From contig VWPU01002115.1 in the NCBI GenBank assembly GCA_013398955.1, positions 248,001 through 312,000 on the forward strand: a DNA stretch of 64,000 nucleotides, in the 5' to 3' direction. The position numbers and the translations under genes are program-made. This document shows positions 1 to 14,379 of the stretch, piece after piece (the stretch's first letter is position 1; each line of letters starts with the position of its first letter). The notes below the pieces were generated by a model that had not been told where the DNA came from, did no database searches, and saw only the letters and a list, made by a program, of their open reading frames with translations. Origin of the DNA: Callaeas wilsoni. Lineage: Eukaryota > Chordata > Aves > Passeriformes > Callaeidae.

Positions 1-219
1 AGTCCTGAGCATAAGGTCTCTCCATGGACTATAGAGTAAAACAATGCTATTTGTGAGATATGACAACAAAATATTAAACAGGAGCTTAATTTTCCCCATC
101 CTCCTCGGGACCATGACAGTGGACCTCCTACTGGGAAATACAATGATCTATTATTAAAATGACAGCCCCACCTTGGGAGACAACAGCCCAATTCAAAGGA
201 CAGAGCCAAAAGTGCCTCC

Positions 220-400
220 ACTACCACCACCAGCAATTGGGATCAGCTGGTGCACTAACAATCCCTAGATTTAAACATCTGGTGGCAGGGCTTTCTCAGT
301 GGAGGTCTGTTGACTGTGGAATTCTCTTACATAGACACATACATGGTTTAACAAAGCCAAAGTTTTTTTATCCTCAGGGTACAGTGTCAGGCGATTTCCT
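220..400 (+). mobile_element. L2/CR1-clade LINE fossil (C-terminal end of ORF2)
   Basis: The plus strand reads LTIPRFKHLVAG at about 255-288. After a one- or two-base frame change it reads Ala-Phe-Ser-Val at 290-301 and Leu-Trp-Asn-Ser-Leu at 314-328, then FNKAKVFLS near 346-372. This is the order of the conserved LINE tail: (L)..PR.RLKT.G.RAFSVAAP.LWNSLP followed by F...LKTFLF. A TGA stop interrupts it between the two motifs. The 225-codon open frame at 159-836 crosses this remnant in another phase. Confidence 0.6.
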
Positions 401-3278
401 TTCCCAGGCAGAAGCATTTGCTGATGGTTCCACTGGCATCCAGTGCTGCATTACAAGAATTGTCCTGGAGGGATACAGCCAGCCTTGCCAGAGGATATGC
501 TGCTCTGCAGTGTCAGTTCTTCAGCAGCTCTCCACAACTAGCAGAGCCCTTGAAGGAGTGCAGTGTTGGAATATATCTTATTCTTCCATGGGAATTTGTC
601 ATTTTTGCACATTATATCAGTTTTACATAAGGGGTTGCACACAGCTGGGAATTAGGAAGTCAGGATGTATATGCTCTCCTGTTCTGCATCCTAGATCTTA
701 TGTTCAACTGCCCAATTTCCCAGGGTGCTTCTTTAATTCATCTCCCCAAAATGGGAAAACTTCATTTTTGTTTTGCAGGTGTGGTTCTGCAATGCTTTTC
801 CCCATCTGTATCACACCTATAAAATATGTCTGTTAAAGAAAACATTGCAAAACCACTTGAGGTTACTGTAAAAAAATAACCAAGCTACTACAAGCAGCCA
901 GTTGCAGTGGCAAAGAGAACACAATGATTTTATCTTGCAGCTGTGGCCTGTTGTCATACCTCATGGAGTATGGGAGGTCATACCTGGGAGGTATCTCCCA
1001 GGTTATCTCTGGACACTTCTTTCCTAAAAGTTGAGTGTTTCTTTTAGGATCAAGTGAAATCTGCAATTGCCATCATTTATTTGGTACTATTATACATATT
1101 TCAGTTTATAAGCTCCTAAATCCATCGTAACGTGACTTATTTCATGTCATGGTTTACTTCAGGGTGTTAGGAAATTAATACCACACAGAGGAAACAATAC
1201 TGAACACAGAAATGTGAATGAAGAAAACTGATGGAGGAATTAATACATATCCATGGGGATTAATGATGTAGCATATCAGAGGAGTGTTACACAGTACTAA
1301 GTGCTGTAATGTACATACAAAGCAGGACAATTCCTCCTGCTGTCCCCAAATCTACTTTGCTAAGTAAACATAAGAAAGAAGTTTAGCTGAAGAAGATAAA
1401 ATATGTGTACTGACTTTTGAGTGGTTTTCAACCACCTTTTAGTTGCTTATCTACATGATGAAAATTCATTGTGAAGTCTGTGATAAGGAGATACGGCTAC
1501 TCTTAAAATGTCTGTAAAACTTTAAGTGTAACTACAGTCTAGAACAATGCATTGCATTGGCTTTCACTGTGAAAATGCAAAAGGAAAAGCTTAAGTGAGG
1601 AAAATGAGAAATGTCTTCTGTGCAATTTTAACCAGCCTTGGTTTGAAGACTCTGGTAGAAAGTACATGCAAGTTACTCTTTCATATCTCTCTCAGCTGTT
1701 TATGAATGGGAATGACAGAGGCCAGGACACCAATACATTTACATACAATGCCCTTGAAATAATGATTAATTGAGATGTATTAATTTCAACAAGTCAGTTT
1801 AAAAAATAGCCTGCTTTTAAACTAGTTATGTAGTTTTATGTTTAGTTTCTTTAATTACTTTTATGTACTTCATGTAGTTATGTTTACACACATTCTTCTC
1901 AGTGTAAGCGCTAATTTATATAGAAATAAATATGCTTTTATATGTTAGTGTAGAGACAAATATATTCAACAATAATGCAGAATGTGTTGTTGATGTTTGT
2001 GGAAGATAAATAATTGAAAGACACAAGTGTATAGTTTTCATTTAGATTTTTAAAAATTTGTTTTACTTTTAGACTAGACTGGGCATTACTGTTATTTTTT
2101 ATTCTCTTTTGCCTTTTTCTTTGAACTCGATTCTGTACTTTTGAACAAAAGAAACCAGTGCAGCACAGAGTAAAATTCAAGATGGTTTTGTATTTAGTGT
2201 ATAGAAGAAGGACATTTATTTCTTTATATGAAAAAATATGTTGATTGTTTTGCGTATTTGAGATATTACTGTGTTTATTTCTGAAATAAAAGAAGTCAAG
2301 GCTTTAAAAAGGGGGTAGATATTAGTTTTATGAGGTTCCACTAAAAGCCCTTATTGAATACACAGAAGTAAAACAAAAATAATGCAAATAGCAGAATTCA
2401 AAATATTCTTGAAGTCATATTAGCAAACTTAACTAATACCCACTCTTACATAAAATAAACACCAAGTTTCACCACCTTCCCTCAGGCATAGTTAAGTATT
2501 GGAATGTCGTTCCAAAATGGCACGTGTCTTTGCAGTTCTAATATCATCATTATCCAATAGATGCTATCCCATAAGTGGGAAAACAAAAATGTATTCCAAA
2601 GCCTTTTCTGCTGTCTACATGTGTGGTAAAAAATTTCCATGCACCACATGTCTCTTCACTATATCTATATGGTGTCTGCCAAAATAAACATTTTATTCCA
2701 TTTATTTTCAGCTGGTATTGCACAGGTCCTTCTAAGATTAAACAGTCAAAGGTCAAATAAGTTGAGATGAACTGTATTTTTAAAATAGTTGTGCTGCTCG
2801 TAATTATGTGTATAGAGACTTTTAGAGATATACACATACACGTACACACATCTATAGATACACAGACATATTTGATTAAAAGCCGAGGATGTTTGCTCAG
2901 CAGAGAAGCAAAACCATCATTATCTGATTGTACATGGAATCCAGTGGCTGCTAATCAAACCTGGGGCTGCATCTGGTTAAACATACTTGGCATAGACTTG
3001 CTACAATTAGAGGTTTTGCCGTGTCAAGGGAATCTTTCACTCAAAGCAGCGACCCATATTGTACTGAACAAACACATGAGTTTTTAATTGAGAACAATAG
3101 GTTAACAAACCGCTTCCCAGGACCACTGAAAGAAAAAAATGTGCCTGTGGCAGTTCTGGCACTGAATTGTGTTTATTTGAATCCATTTATTCCAAGCCAG
3201 GGTTCAATATACCAAGCAAATAAAAAATTAAACTCAACATGGAAAACAGAGTTAAAGTGAGAAAAATATAGTATACTG

Positions 3279-3303
3279 AAATGTAATGTAATGAAATGTA
3301 ATG
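3279..3303. repeat. Short AATGT/ATGTA tandem repeat
   Basis: Four to five imperfect copies of the pentamer AATGT occur, one of them altered to AATGA. The tract is small and probably of slippage origin. Confidence 0.8.
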
Positions 3304-4764
3304 CTAATCTGTAACTGAAATACTTGTGATTTAGCAGATCTGTGTGTATAGACTTGTGCCCTCTACTCTCATAACTTTTAAACTTGAAGATCTGCACTTA
3401 AATTATTTTGTTTCATATGTGTATGAATTTCACAATGGATGTAGTATGTATTTACATTATAAAGTGAGCACTGAATATGGCTTTTGTTATATAGTATTTA
3501 TGCTACATCTGTATTTCACAAAACAACTTGGTATAAATTATTGTATATTTAGAAATAGCTGGAAATGGTAACAAGAGCATAATAAACAGTAAAGAACAAA
3601 ATTCTTAGTTTTGGGGAGTTAGGTGTTATATACACTAGCCAGTGCCCCAGATTTTTAACTAGTACATATGGTATTCTAATGCAATAATATCTAAAGTTTG
3701 AGTATATTTCTAAAGATATTAGTTAGCCCAAGGTAAATGCCTGAAAAAGAATAGCAAAAACTTGACACACTATTTATGATACTGGAATAAAGATCAGGAT
3801 ATTTTAGTTCTATTCTCTATTTTTCTACAGCTTTCTCAAGATTTTGAAGTCACAGTTTAATAACAATTTTTCAACCCGTGGTTTCCAGTAGAAAAATATT
3901 ATCATCTGCTGATTACATGCAGCTGTAGGTAAAGTTGGGTACCCAAAAAAGGAGGCAACTAGATTAGTAGTGACTTTTAAAGGTTCTAATCCTGATTTTT
4001 AAGGTTTGTCATCTTGACACTTGGTCTTATACTCAAAGCATTAAGTTTTGTCTACTCTGTCATCCTGTTGGTTCAGTTTCTGAGTCATGACTGGAACGAA
4101 CCAACTTCATACCAAAGACACAAAGGTAAAAGGAAAAAGCAGGGAGGAGAGTGAAAGGGAAAGGTAGCTTGGACTGGAAAAGGTGTGTACTGTAGTCACT
4201 GTGGACATAGATCAGTTTAACTGTGTGATACAGCTTGGGAGATGTTAGTGAGGAGTTCAGCATCCATCATAAAAATGCTGTAGGCAGTTCTGCAAAAGAT
4301 GCAAAGTGTGGCCAGTAACTCTGTAAGAGTAAAGGAGCAGAATCTTACCAGTGGGTTCACTGTTACGGAAGTGCAATGTAAAGTTTGTAAAGGAGGATGA
4401 GTGTATAGAGGATGTGGAGTACCTGTAGTTGTGTGAGCTACTGACTCAGAGAGAACATGCTTAGGAAGTTCTGCCAGTAAAAAACTGATTATGAGGGATG
4501 CATAATCCCAAAACTTTTTGTTTCGAGCAGGAATTTTAGACCATCTTCCCTGGAAGCAGTATGGCCCCATCTTGTTGCAGTTCTTCATCAAATTAGAATT
4601 TTTCTTTCAGGAGACACGAAATGCAGCTTTAGGGGAGTTATTAACAGATCAATAATGTTAGCAAGTAAAGTTGCTCTTGTGGTTGTTTTTTTTCTTTCTT
4701 CAGGAAAGCTTGTTGCTTCTGGTAGACCCTGTTCTACATCAGATATGGTCTGACTGTATGACTG

Positions 4765-5338
4765 TTGTGCCCTGGCATCCAAGAGGATAAACTGTAGTCT
4801 GGGGTGCATAAAACACAGTATAAACAGGTGTTTAAAAGAGAGTATTATCCCATTGTATTCAGCATTCCTGTGACCTCACCTGGAGTACTGTGAGCAGTTC
4901 TGGGACCCACCATTTAAGAAGGACATTAAGGTGTTGGAATGCATCTAGAGGGCAGCAAAGCCGATGAAAGGGCCGGAGGGTGTGTCCAATGAGGACAGCC
5001 TAAGGACTTTGACTTTTCCAGTTTGGAGAAAAAGAGGCTGAGAGGCAAACTCTTGGCTCTCTACAGCTTCCCGAGGCAGGGAAGTGAGGAGAGAGGTGCT
5101 GATCTCTTCTCTCTAGGATCTGGTAATAGGACATACCATGTGGGAATAGCTCAAAGCTGCACCAGGGGATGTTTAGACTGGACATTAGGAGGCATTTTTT
5201 TACAGACAGGGTGGTCAGTACCCATCCCTGTCAGTGTTTAAGAGGTACTTGGACAATGCCCTTAACATGCGCTAACTTTTCATCAGGCAGTTGGACTACA
5301 TGGTCACTGTACGTCCCTCCCAGCTGAACTATTCCATA
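4765..5338 (+). mobile_element. CR1 LINE 3' end (CR1-Y-like), internally deleted
   Basis: The nucleotide sequence follows the avian CR1 3' region in order. It has a GGGGTGCATAAAACACAGTA-type block near 4800, then the CACCTGGAGTACTGTG block near 4878. A GTTTGGAGAAAAAGAGGCTG block near 5022 follows, then a GATCTCTTCTCTCTAGGATC block near 5101, and the end reads GTTGGACTACATGGTC near 5290. Part of the region normally before the last block (the stretch around the GGGTGG...CACTGGAACAGG motif) is missing or shortened near 5210-5225. Open frames over this interval on both strands are by-products of the element. The copy is diverged and surely inactive. Confidence 0.88.
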
Positions 5339-8144
5339 CAAGAAGCATTTCTGTCCTCCTGCAGGTAACTTAAAATTGGAACAAACACCCTATTTTATGA
5401 TCAGCTGATGTCACGGAAATGCAATTATTCACACTTCAGCCTTTTTGCACTGCTGGGCTCCAACACTGCACAGATCTTTGAGCATTTAGAGCTGTGGCAT
5501 TAGTTTTGTTAAAACAAGGCTAAAATGTTTTGCCGATCAAGGAAAACTGCTTTCTTATATCATAATCAGAATGTATGTGTTTGTGATTTTGTATTGCAAG
5601 TGCAGTTTCATCTCATTCTTTTTAGTAGTATTATGTAACTTCTGTGTTAGGATCGTTTTGATGGTGCTGCTGATGTTTATGTTGGACTCTACTGCAAATA
5701 GTGTTGTTTATGAATTCATTTAAGTAATACAAAGTTTGTGCAATCCTGCTGCTTGCATGCTGTCACAGTAAGTCACCGCAGCTTGGAGTTTTCTTCTTGA
5801 TTTCCTGAAGATTTATTTCATCACTGGAATCTCCTCCTGGCCATAGCATAGTTTTTTTATTACTGTTTCTTTATACATTTGTCCCAGAATAAATTCTAAC
5901 TTGTTGACAGCACAGCCTTGTACTAACAGAGTAGTAGAACTGAAATATTATTATGATAAAACTGCCAAAATGGAGTACAGGGACACACTGACTGTTTTTG
6001 TTTTTTTTTTTTTTGGATGGCTTATCTTATCCATGTTGGGGTTCTGTTTATTTTGAATGTGGCTTGTTTTTAAGTTAGTCTGAAAATGCAGTAGTCAATG
6101 GATTTAATTTTTAACTTTGTACTATAATCTAAATGGATGGAGAAAAATGCTGGTAAATTTTCCACAATTGATTTAACCCTCCTGTCTGTTTTAGCCTCCA
6201 TTCACACACTCTGTTCTGGCAGCAGCTGAATCTAGTTATGGAGTTGCCTCCTCAAGTTCAGCACTGCATGTTTATACTTTGCTAGTGGTGGTGGTCCTTT
6301 GTACTTATATTTGCTTTCTATCCTAGTTCTGTCAAAATGATCAAAGTTATGTTAAATTCTTTAATAGTGTTGAATGATTTTTCTAAACCAGATAATTTTG
6401 ATAGAAACAGATTTACAATTACATTTGTTGTTTTACTATGAAATCTGAGGGGATAGGGATGTTCCCTCATGTGATACTTATGGGAAGTTGTGCAGTTAAG
6501 ATTTAGAAAAATGGAAGTTGGCCAGCTCCATTTTTCAGGATCTTCAGTGCTGTAGCAAGTGAGGCTACTGATGAAAGTCAGCAGAAAATAGGGATTTATT
6601 TGCAATGTGTGGGTCTGCCTGTGCTCATGTGAACGTTTGAAATGAAGTTTATGGTTAGAGTTACAAAACCATGAGCTGATAAACCCCTGCATTTGCTGGC
6701 TCTTTATTTATACTGACTGCTCTGCCAATACAAAATGCGGGTGACCGTCAGTGCACAGATGGACTCATCTCTTCCTCCTGTGTACAGAAGAGTGTTAGAA
6801 GATGGTTAGGATTTTGGATAGATTAGCAGGAGGAAGGATGCACACACTAGGAAGGGGAGCAATTGATAATTTTTAGATCCTTATTTACTTTCAGGAATAC
6901 TTTGAGCCAGAGTAGTCTTCCCTGATCCACAGGGTATGACTTCCTCATTTACTGTAACCCACTGTCTTGTTTCTTTTGGCATCATCACAAAAGACTCATG
7001 TTTTTTCATATAGCACCTCCTTGCTCCACCCACATTCTGCTAACTTGCTAACATGCAATAAATATGGAAGCACCGCCCTCTAGTTTCCTACTGGCAGCTT
7101 TGTCAATGCAAGTCAGTGCAAGCCTAAGTGAGGCAGAGTGCTTTGAACTGATCGTTCATGCCTCAGTGAATATCAGTCTGTGTAGCTGAGATAAAATTAT
7201 GTAACTGTTATATTCAATTACAAGTAAAATTTTCATCTTTCGTGATTGTTGGTTCATAGGCCACTAGCCACTTTTGGCAGCATTATCATGTTAATTGTAA
7301 GCCATTCAAATTCTAAGGAAGAGGGGTTTCAAAGCATTAATAAAAAACTTAGCATCTTTGTAAACTGCAGTTTGGAATTTTTTTTTCTTTTTCAGGCAGG
7401 ATGGTATCTCTGGCTATGTCTAGGAAAATTACAGTGCATGTCAATTGTTAATATACGGTGAAATGTGTGGAAAAATTTCATTGTAGTCTTGTTACTTCAC
7501 TATGCACAGATGAGCTTTTCCTTGGGCTGTTGAGAGTGGGTCATTCATCACGTCTTCTAATGGAAGTCATATGTTGTGGAAATATACTTTAGCTATTCCT
7601 ATCTGGGAGAAATATACATTGAAAGGTACAGTTATCATTTGGAGATAACAGAATATAAAGGAGCTTTCAGTCATTCTGGAAAGAGTCATAGGCTTTGCTC
7701 TAGTTCTGAGAATAAATTTTGTAGAGTCCTTCCAGCTGCATTAATTAAAATTCATCAGAACTTGATAAAGGAAGAACTGAAGAAGGATGATTACTAGTGA
7801 TATGTAGGCACTGATACATTTTTTATGTAGTCATTTAATGGTGTATCATAAAAAGGGCAGTAGACGTCATACTAGAAAAGCAAGAAGAGTTAATGTATCT
7901 TCATGCATGTAATGCAAAACATTAAATCATGACGTTTTATTTTAAAAGAGATTTCAGTTCTGCTATGATGGATTCCACAGTATTCCTTGTGTTAAGAAAA
8001 CGTTAAAAACCCCCAACCAAACAAACTGTTTTAGGTACTATAGGTACTCTAATGTAATCTTGAAATTTCAATAGGAGCAACAGCATAACTGACTTTTATT
8101 TAATGCCATGTAAAGGTAATTATTTAATCTTGGTGAAAATCTTA

Positions 8145-8160
8145 AATATATATATATATT
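8145..8160. repeat. Short AT dinucleotide run
   Basis: About seven AT units lie within AT-rich intron. No function is visible. Confidence 0.85.
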
Positions 8161-11100
8161 AATGGATATTATACAAATAATTTTTATTTCTTATGTTCTT
8201 CTGAACTGTATTAGTTTTAAAATGAGGGTTTTCTTTAAGCTGAGAAAAGATGTATTTATGCCTCATTTAGCAGTATGTTGTACGTTGTACAGTTAGATGA
8301 CCTAGAATGTGAGACTGAATGGAACATAGCAGGAGGTTATGGTTAAACTCACTTTTATTGTAGCCATTTTATACACTGTTAGGACGATTTAATTAGCTAA
8401 TAAGCAAAGGAAGTTATTTAAACCCTCATCTTTTAAGGGGTTGAAAGAATCAGATGGTCCATATGGCTGCATTTAAGCTTCCTGTTGTGGTTTTTTTTTC
8501 ACAGTTCAGATATCTTCTTTGTATTAATGTGGAGGATCAAATAAGCCAGACATGCCTTAACTGGCACCAACAACAAAGACAAATGCCTTGTAGCTGTGAG
8601 ACCTCATGAAAGCCAGACCTTGGTCTCTTTGACCTTTTTAGTACCATTTACACGTGTACAGAGTCTATTAGTGATGTTTTTCCTAATGTGGAATTACTCA
8701 CCTTTGAGCTTAGTATAAACTGAGAACTAAAGATTAGATATTTCATGTGAAACAGAGTAGATGATGATAATAACACAGGTTTTATTGAATGTATGATGCT
8801 TAAAGAATATTTAAGGAAATAAACTATTGTACAATGTGCATGGTTCCTGTTTCTTTTGGAATTTTATTTCACTTAAGATAATCACTAAAAATAACTTAGT
8901 ATGATGGATCAATAGCTCTATAAAGCAATCTTCCATTCAGGAAATTACTCATTACATGTAATTTTCAAATTGAAGAAGAAACTGAGGTCTATCCTATAAC
9001 AATACAAATAGTGGATCTACCACACAATCTGAATTCCAGCACATTTAGTAGTCTAAATAATCACTATTCAGCTAAGTAATAAGTTACTAAAAAAAAGTGG
9101 AAGTGATATGCCTGTAGATTTGCTACACGAAGAGGAAGTTGGCTACCTTGACATCTGTTCCCTGGAAGAACAAATAATTTTTCAGTTACTTTATAGCTTG
9201 GCACACTACTAAAATTCAGTTGTCTAACATTTTGAATAAATATTTATGAAGGGTGCCCTGCACAGTTTCATTGCGAATTAAGAAATATTGGCAGTTGAAC
9301 TGATGTAAATCTGCAGAAGATCAGAGACATTTCTTTTGATCTCTGTCTTACTAAGACCCTGTAAAAATGAACAGACCCTTGATAGCACAGTCACATCTCA
9401 TAGAGGCTGATCTGCTGAAGAAGTCCTGCAGGACATGGTTTTGCTGAAGGGCACAGTCACAGGTCCTGAGCATGTCACACATCCAGGTCTCTACTTTGCA
9501 GTTATTCCACAGAGCTTTGGAATTGTTTTGTGGGAATGTATTTCTTCTAAGAAATTAATTTATTCCCTGGGAAGTTTTGATGAACCATGAAATCTCAGCA
9601 TAGCATTGTAGCCAGCAGGTTTTTTACTGTCCCCTTACAGTATTTTAAAATACTTTAGAAAAGTAATTAAAGAGCTGTATTTTGCCTTTCATAGCTATCT
9701 ATCCATAAAGCAGAAGCAGTAAGTTTTGCTGTAGCATGATCTACAGCTGTTCTTTAAAACCTGTGTAAGCTAGTAGAGAAGTCTGTGTTTACCTGTGTTT
9801 GGTAGTTGAGAAATCAACATTTCTTTGTTCTGACGTTCTCTGACTTGAGAAACTTTAGTATTTGCAGTGTATCTTGTAGCTACATTAAGAACACAGGCAG
9901 AAAAAGTCAAGCTGCACGAGTCCCACTCAAGTGGGAGTAAAGTAATGCCCCGAGTTCTCTGTTACAGTTTTGTATGTGAAAGGCATATCTTGTTACATCT
10001 TTTGAACATTGTGCAGACAAATTTTGTTATCCAATCCTTGCCCATTGTCTCATTTATTAAGTTGCACTTTTGTGAACAAAACCATGGGAATCCTTGCTTC
10101 CACTGTTGAAGTATGCTGACTGACATGTCTTAGTGATCTCAAGGGTAATCCTTAATCGTAGCACGGCAATAATACAGGATGGAGGTCAAATGGAGTGATG
10201 ACCTGCAATTTTTCAGCAGCAGAAGGCTCATACAAGCTTGCTATAATGGAAAATGAGTTGTAAAGTGCAAGCGAATTCAGCAACAGGCAGGAATCAAAAT
10301 TATTTTGGTAAAAGTGTCAGTGTGTGACCACATTTTACTAATAAAATAAGCTTTAATATTTATTTCTAAGGAATTGTTTTGCAGTTTGTCCAGTGATGGG
10401 AGGAAGGGGTTTCTTTCTTCTCAAAACAAGAGCAAGATTTTTTTTGTTTTACTCATTCAGTCGTTGTAGCAGAAAGAAAGGCAGTGCTTAGGTTCTCAAA
10501 GAAGGGTACTGATTTAATTTTAACTGATAGGTTCTGGTTGAATCCACATGCTTAATCTGGCTGGAAAATGTTGTAACCTGGTGACTGGCAGTCAGTCTCT
10601 CCTGATACATTTGCAATAATGATCTGGAAAGAGAAAAGAAATATCACACAGTGTTTATGGGACACCTGGATTCCAATCCTTGTACCAGTGGATTTAAAGA
10701 AAAAAAAAAAATTTGACTTTAATCCTTCAGTTACTCTAATTGTTTTACTTTCATGAAAAATATTATTTTGTTTTCTTTGGATTGAGTTGCAGTCAGTTTT
10801 TGTCCAAGCTTCTTTCTACTGGACTAAGATATTGGGAAAACAGAGATACTGAGGTGCTGAGTTCAATTTCTGATACAGGGCGTTGCCTCTGATCAGCACA
10901 CAAATAGCATTTGAGTGCGTCGCTTTTATGATTTTGTAGTTTTGTCACTGAACGGCACTTTTTTGCTGAGTTCTGCCTTTAACTTAAAAAGAGAATTTAG
11001 TCCTATTCCTGGAAACCTCTCTGTTTTAGGAGTCTGTATATGTGCACAAACCTGCATCCCCAAATTCATGAGGACAGAATGGATTTCCTGGGTTCTTTTC

Positions 11101-12049
11101 TAAACTTTTAATTGAAGAAAAAAGCATACTGCTTTCAATAATAGTGATCTCCCTCACAGTTCAACACAAAGCCTTAGCTGCCATCTTAAGAGCATCAACA
11201 GATATTCAGGGTTGACATACGTATGGTTTGGGTCTGTGGTATGTTGTGTGTTTGTGGGGGAAAAGCATGAGGTTGTAATTAAGGTTTTACATTGTACTGT
11301 GTGGAAAGATTAATGTGTTTGTCTGTAATGTGTTTCTTCATCACGGGGGGACAAGGGAAGTTCTTAATAATGGTGACAAGCCTGTCACTGAAAATACGCC
11401 ATTTGAGCACTGGCATGAAATTAAGTATTGTCCCATAATTTGTCATATCCTGAGTTTGCCTGGTGAGTGATGCATTTATTCATCTTTTTTTTTCTTTTAA
11501 CATGGAATTTTTATTAAGAAATTTGACACTAAAGAAAAGGAAGACTAGTACTTCTGTTTTTTCAATTTCAATTCTTGTAACTGAAATTTATACTGGACTA
11601 TTAATTTTAAGAATGCATGAATAAGAGATGTGCTTTTTGAGATGTTTGATCAGAAACTGCTCCCTATATACCAAATCTCAGATGTTTGAAATGGAAAAAA
11701 CCATGAAAACATTTATTTTCGTTTATAAATCCTTTAATTTAGTTTATAAAAGGTACTTTACAGCATATGTTTATCATCCTAAAGAACTCTGCTTGACTTT
11801 GTGCTCATGGGCAGCACTCTGAAAAGCAGGCTAGAAGAAATATGGAAACATGCAAAGCATGACAAAATTGAATATACCACTGCTGTTCACTTTAAATGGC
11901 TGGAAAACCTGAAGTAGTACTGTCACACAATAATTAATTGAGGAGGCAAGAATCGTATAACAATGTTTACTTAATGAAATTTTGTAAGTTTTTTGACTAA
12001 AGATATTTAAGTTTATTTTGGAAGTGGAGTAAATGTTCAGGAAAAGGTA

Positions 12050-12140
12050 GCTAGTGGAATGTGTTCCTGCCCATGGCAGGGGTGAAGCAAGATGATCTTT
12101 AAGGTCTCTTCCAACCCAAACCATTCTATGGCTCTTTGAT
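12050..12140 (+). mobile_element. Short CR1 LINE 3' terminus
   Basis: Only about 90 bases of the CR1 end remain. They contain CTGCCCATGGCAGGGGTG, then GATGATCTTTAAGGTCTC, CTTCCAACCCAAACC and ATTCTATG. This order is the terminal signature of neoavian and passerine CR1 copies. Severe 5' truncation of this kind is usual for CR1. The spurious minus-strand open frame at 11831-12124 overlaps it. Confidence 0.88.
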
Positions 12141-14379
12141 AATTCTGTTATTTTAGAATGTTAGAAAATGAGACGAGACGAAAAAGATTAGGATGAGTAA
12201 ATTCTTGATTTGTATGGAAAATGGAAATACCAAAGATGTAGCTGAACCAGGGAGGAAATACTGGAGAGAAAAAAAGGTTAGTATGGAGATGCTGGAAAAC
12301 TATTAGGAGAGTCCGTACCAAAGAGCAGTGCTGTTTCTATATAAGTGCTTATTTTAATGTAAAATGTCTTTAAACCAGTTTTTTTCACCTCAGGGACACT
12401 TTGTAAGTAGCAATCATCTTTTACCACAGTGCTCTGGACTGATGTAGTGGCATTCTACCAGATAAGTATTTGTGGAAGTTGTTTCACTACAGGATCTTAA
12501 TGTAGTTCTCAACTCTGGGTCACTAATAAAGAACCATACGTGAGGTCACTGTTTTTCATGTGATCCTATTGTTATGATTTAAAAATAGTGTCATTTGATT
12601 TCCTTTTAAATATGTGGTCTATGAAGATTGAGGCGTTATCACAACTAGTGCCAAATCCTTCATCCCACAGAGAAGGCATTTATGGTGCAAGTACCTGAAC
12701 TGAGCTGAACCCTGAATGTTGGCTGGACAACAGGAAGTTGAACTGCTCAGGAGTCATAGCCCCTGGCTTAGATTTGGGAGATGGGTGTGAAGCAGACATT
12801 GCAGTCTTCTATCTCCACCCCAACTGTCCTTCTCCCTCTTATTTGATTTCCACGTCCTACTGTTCCTTCATAGTCTCCTAACACCTTAGTAGGCTCATTA
12901 CACTCTGCATGATGGATTTATATTGTGCTCTCTGGAGATGAATGTGTCTTTTTTTTTATAAGGATGTTTATATTTCAGTTGTCAGTGTCCAGAAGGATGG
13001 ATGCCTGGGAAAGCCAATGATAAAGGAAAAAGCCTTTGCTAACAATCGTAATGGAATGACACAAAGCGATATATGTAGGAATGTGGCAGTGAGAGAAGGG
13101 TATAAATAATTTAGCAATAAATTTCTGTGTTTAATTATACACAGATTCAGATCAGATTATTTTCTTTCCAGGCATGCCTATCATGGGAGAGATAGCACCA
13201 TAGAGGCGTAAAAAAAAAAGGAGGAAGTTTCTCATGAGTTTTGCTGAATTAGTGAGTGAACAATGCTTTAATACACCAGACCTCTCTCTGAGTAAGAAAT
13301 ATTGCAATAAGTTATAAACTTAGTTCAGCTCTGAATTATGCATTGTGTACTCAGGCTATGCTAGACCTATAGTATGTTTATCTGTTGACTTCCACTAAGA
13401 TTTAGGGTCTATTTTGACTTAATAACTTGCTTTATTTTGTTTGACATATATTTTATGTCTTCCATGTGCATGGATACATAAGATACACAATCGTGGGTGA
13501 GGGTTTTGAGAGAAAGTACAGTGCTTTAAGTGCTAATAATAGTGGTTGTTTCAGAAAAATAACCCATTCCTGTTTTTTTCTGGTGTCTTGTCACCCCTTA
13601 ACTGGTATAGAAGCCTTATTACCTTAATAAATGGTAAGAAGCAGAAAATAAAGAAGCTGTCTATAATGCTTTTATTATATTTTACTCGGCAAGTCCAAAA
13701 CATTAAAAAAAATTATTAAAAATATATCTCCTATCCTGCTGACGCACAACTATTGTGTTCAGTGAAAAAATCATTCTACAGAGTGTACTGATGATTGGCA
13801 TCCTATTCTACTCCTCAGTTTCTGTTTCTGCTACTAAGAAATATTAGTGAACAACTATATGAGCATATGGAGTTCTCTTAATTTAAGATATGATTTATGA
13901 TACTATGCAGATTAAATTGTACTTATTTGGAAATTGTAAGAATACATATATTTAGAAAGTGAAAAATTTTCAGCAATTTGATCTTTATTGTTAAATGCAG
14001 AAAGGTTAAAGCTAAACTGTTGTGCCTAGAAATTCTTCTACATTATTTCTGTCTTTTAGCTTTTCCACATTTGGCTTTCTTTTACTTCATGCTTTATAAA
14101 GGAATTCAAGGGCAAACTGCTGTTATTATGAACCTTTCGTGTTTCGGAGCAAAGCTTAAGCTAATCATTGCTTTTATTTGAGATGTATATAAGAAGATTA
14201 AATTTAAAAAAATTGGGACTTCTAGTGGAGGAGGTATAATCCTCAGGGCTTATTAAAGTTTTAACTGAGGTGACATTTAGGTCCTTGCCATTTTGTCAAA
14301 GATGATAGAGGAATAAACAAAAAGAAAGAAAATTCCAGAAACAAGTCCAAAACAAGGAAGCAATCTGTCCAAAGACAAC

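Noticed and set aside
4217..4591. Minus-strand 124-codon open frame next to the CR1-Y-like element.
   Set aside because: No recognisable domain, composition of ordinary intron and no splice or promoter context; probably chance.
6318..6692. Minus-strand 124-codon open frame.
   Set aside because: Low-complexity Ser/Thr/Asn/Leu-rich translation of AT-rich DNA with no family resemblance.
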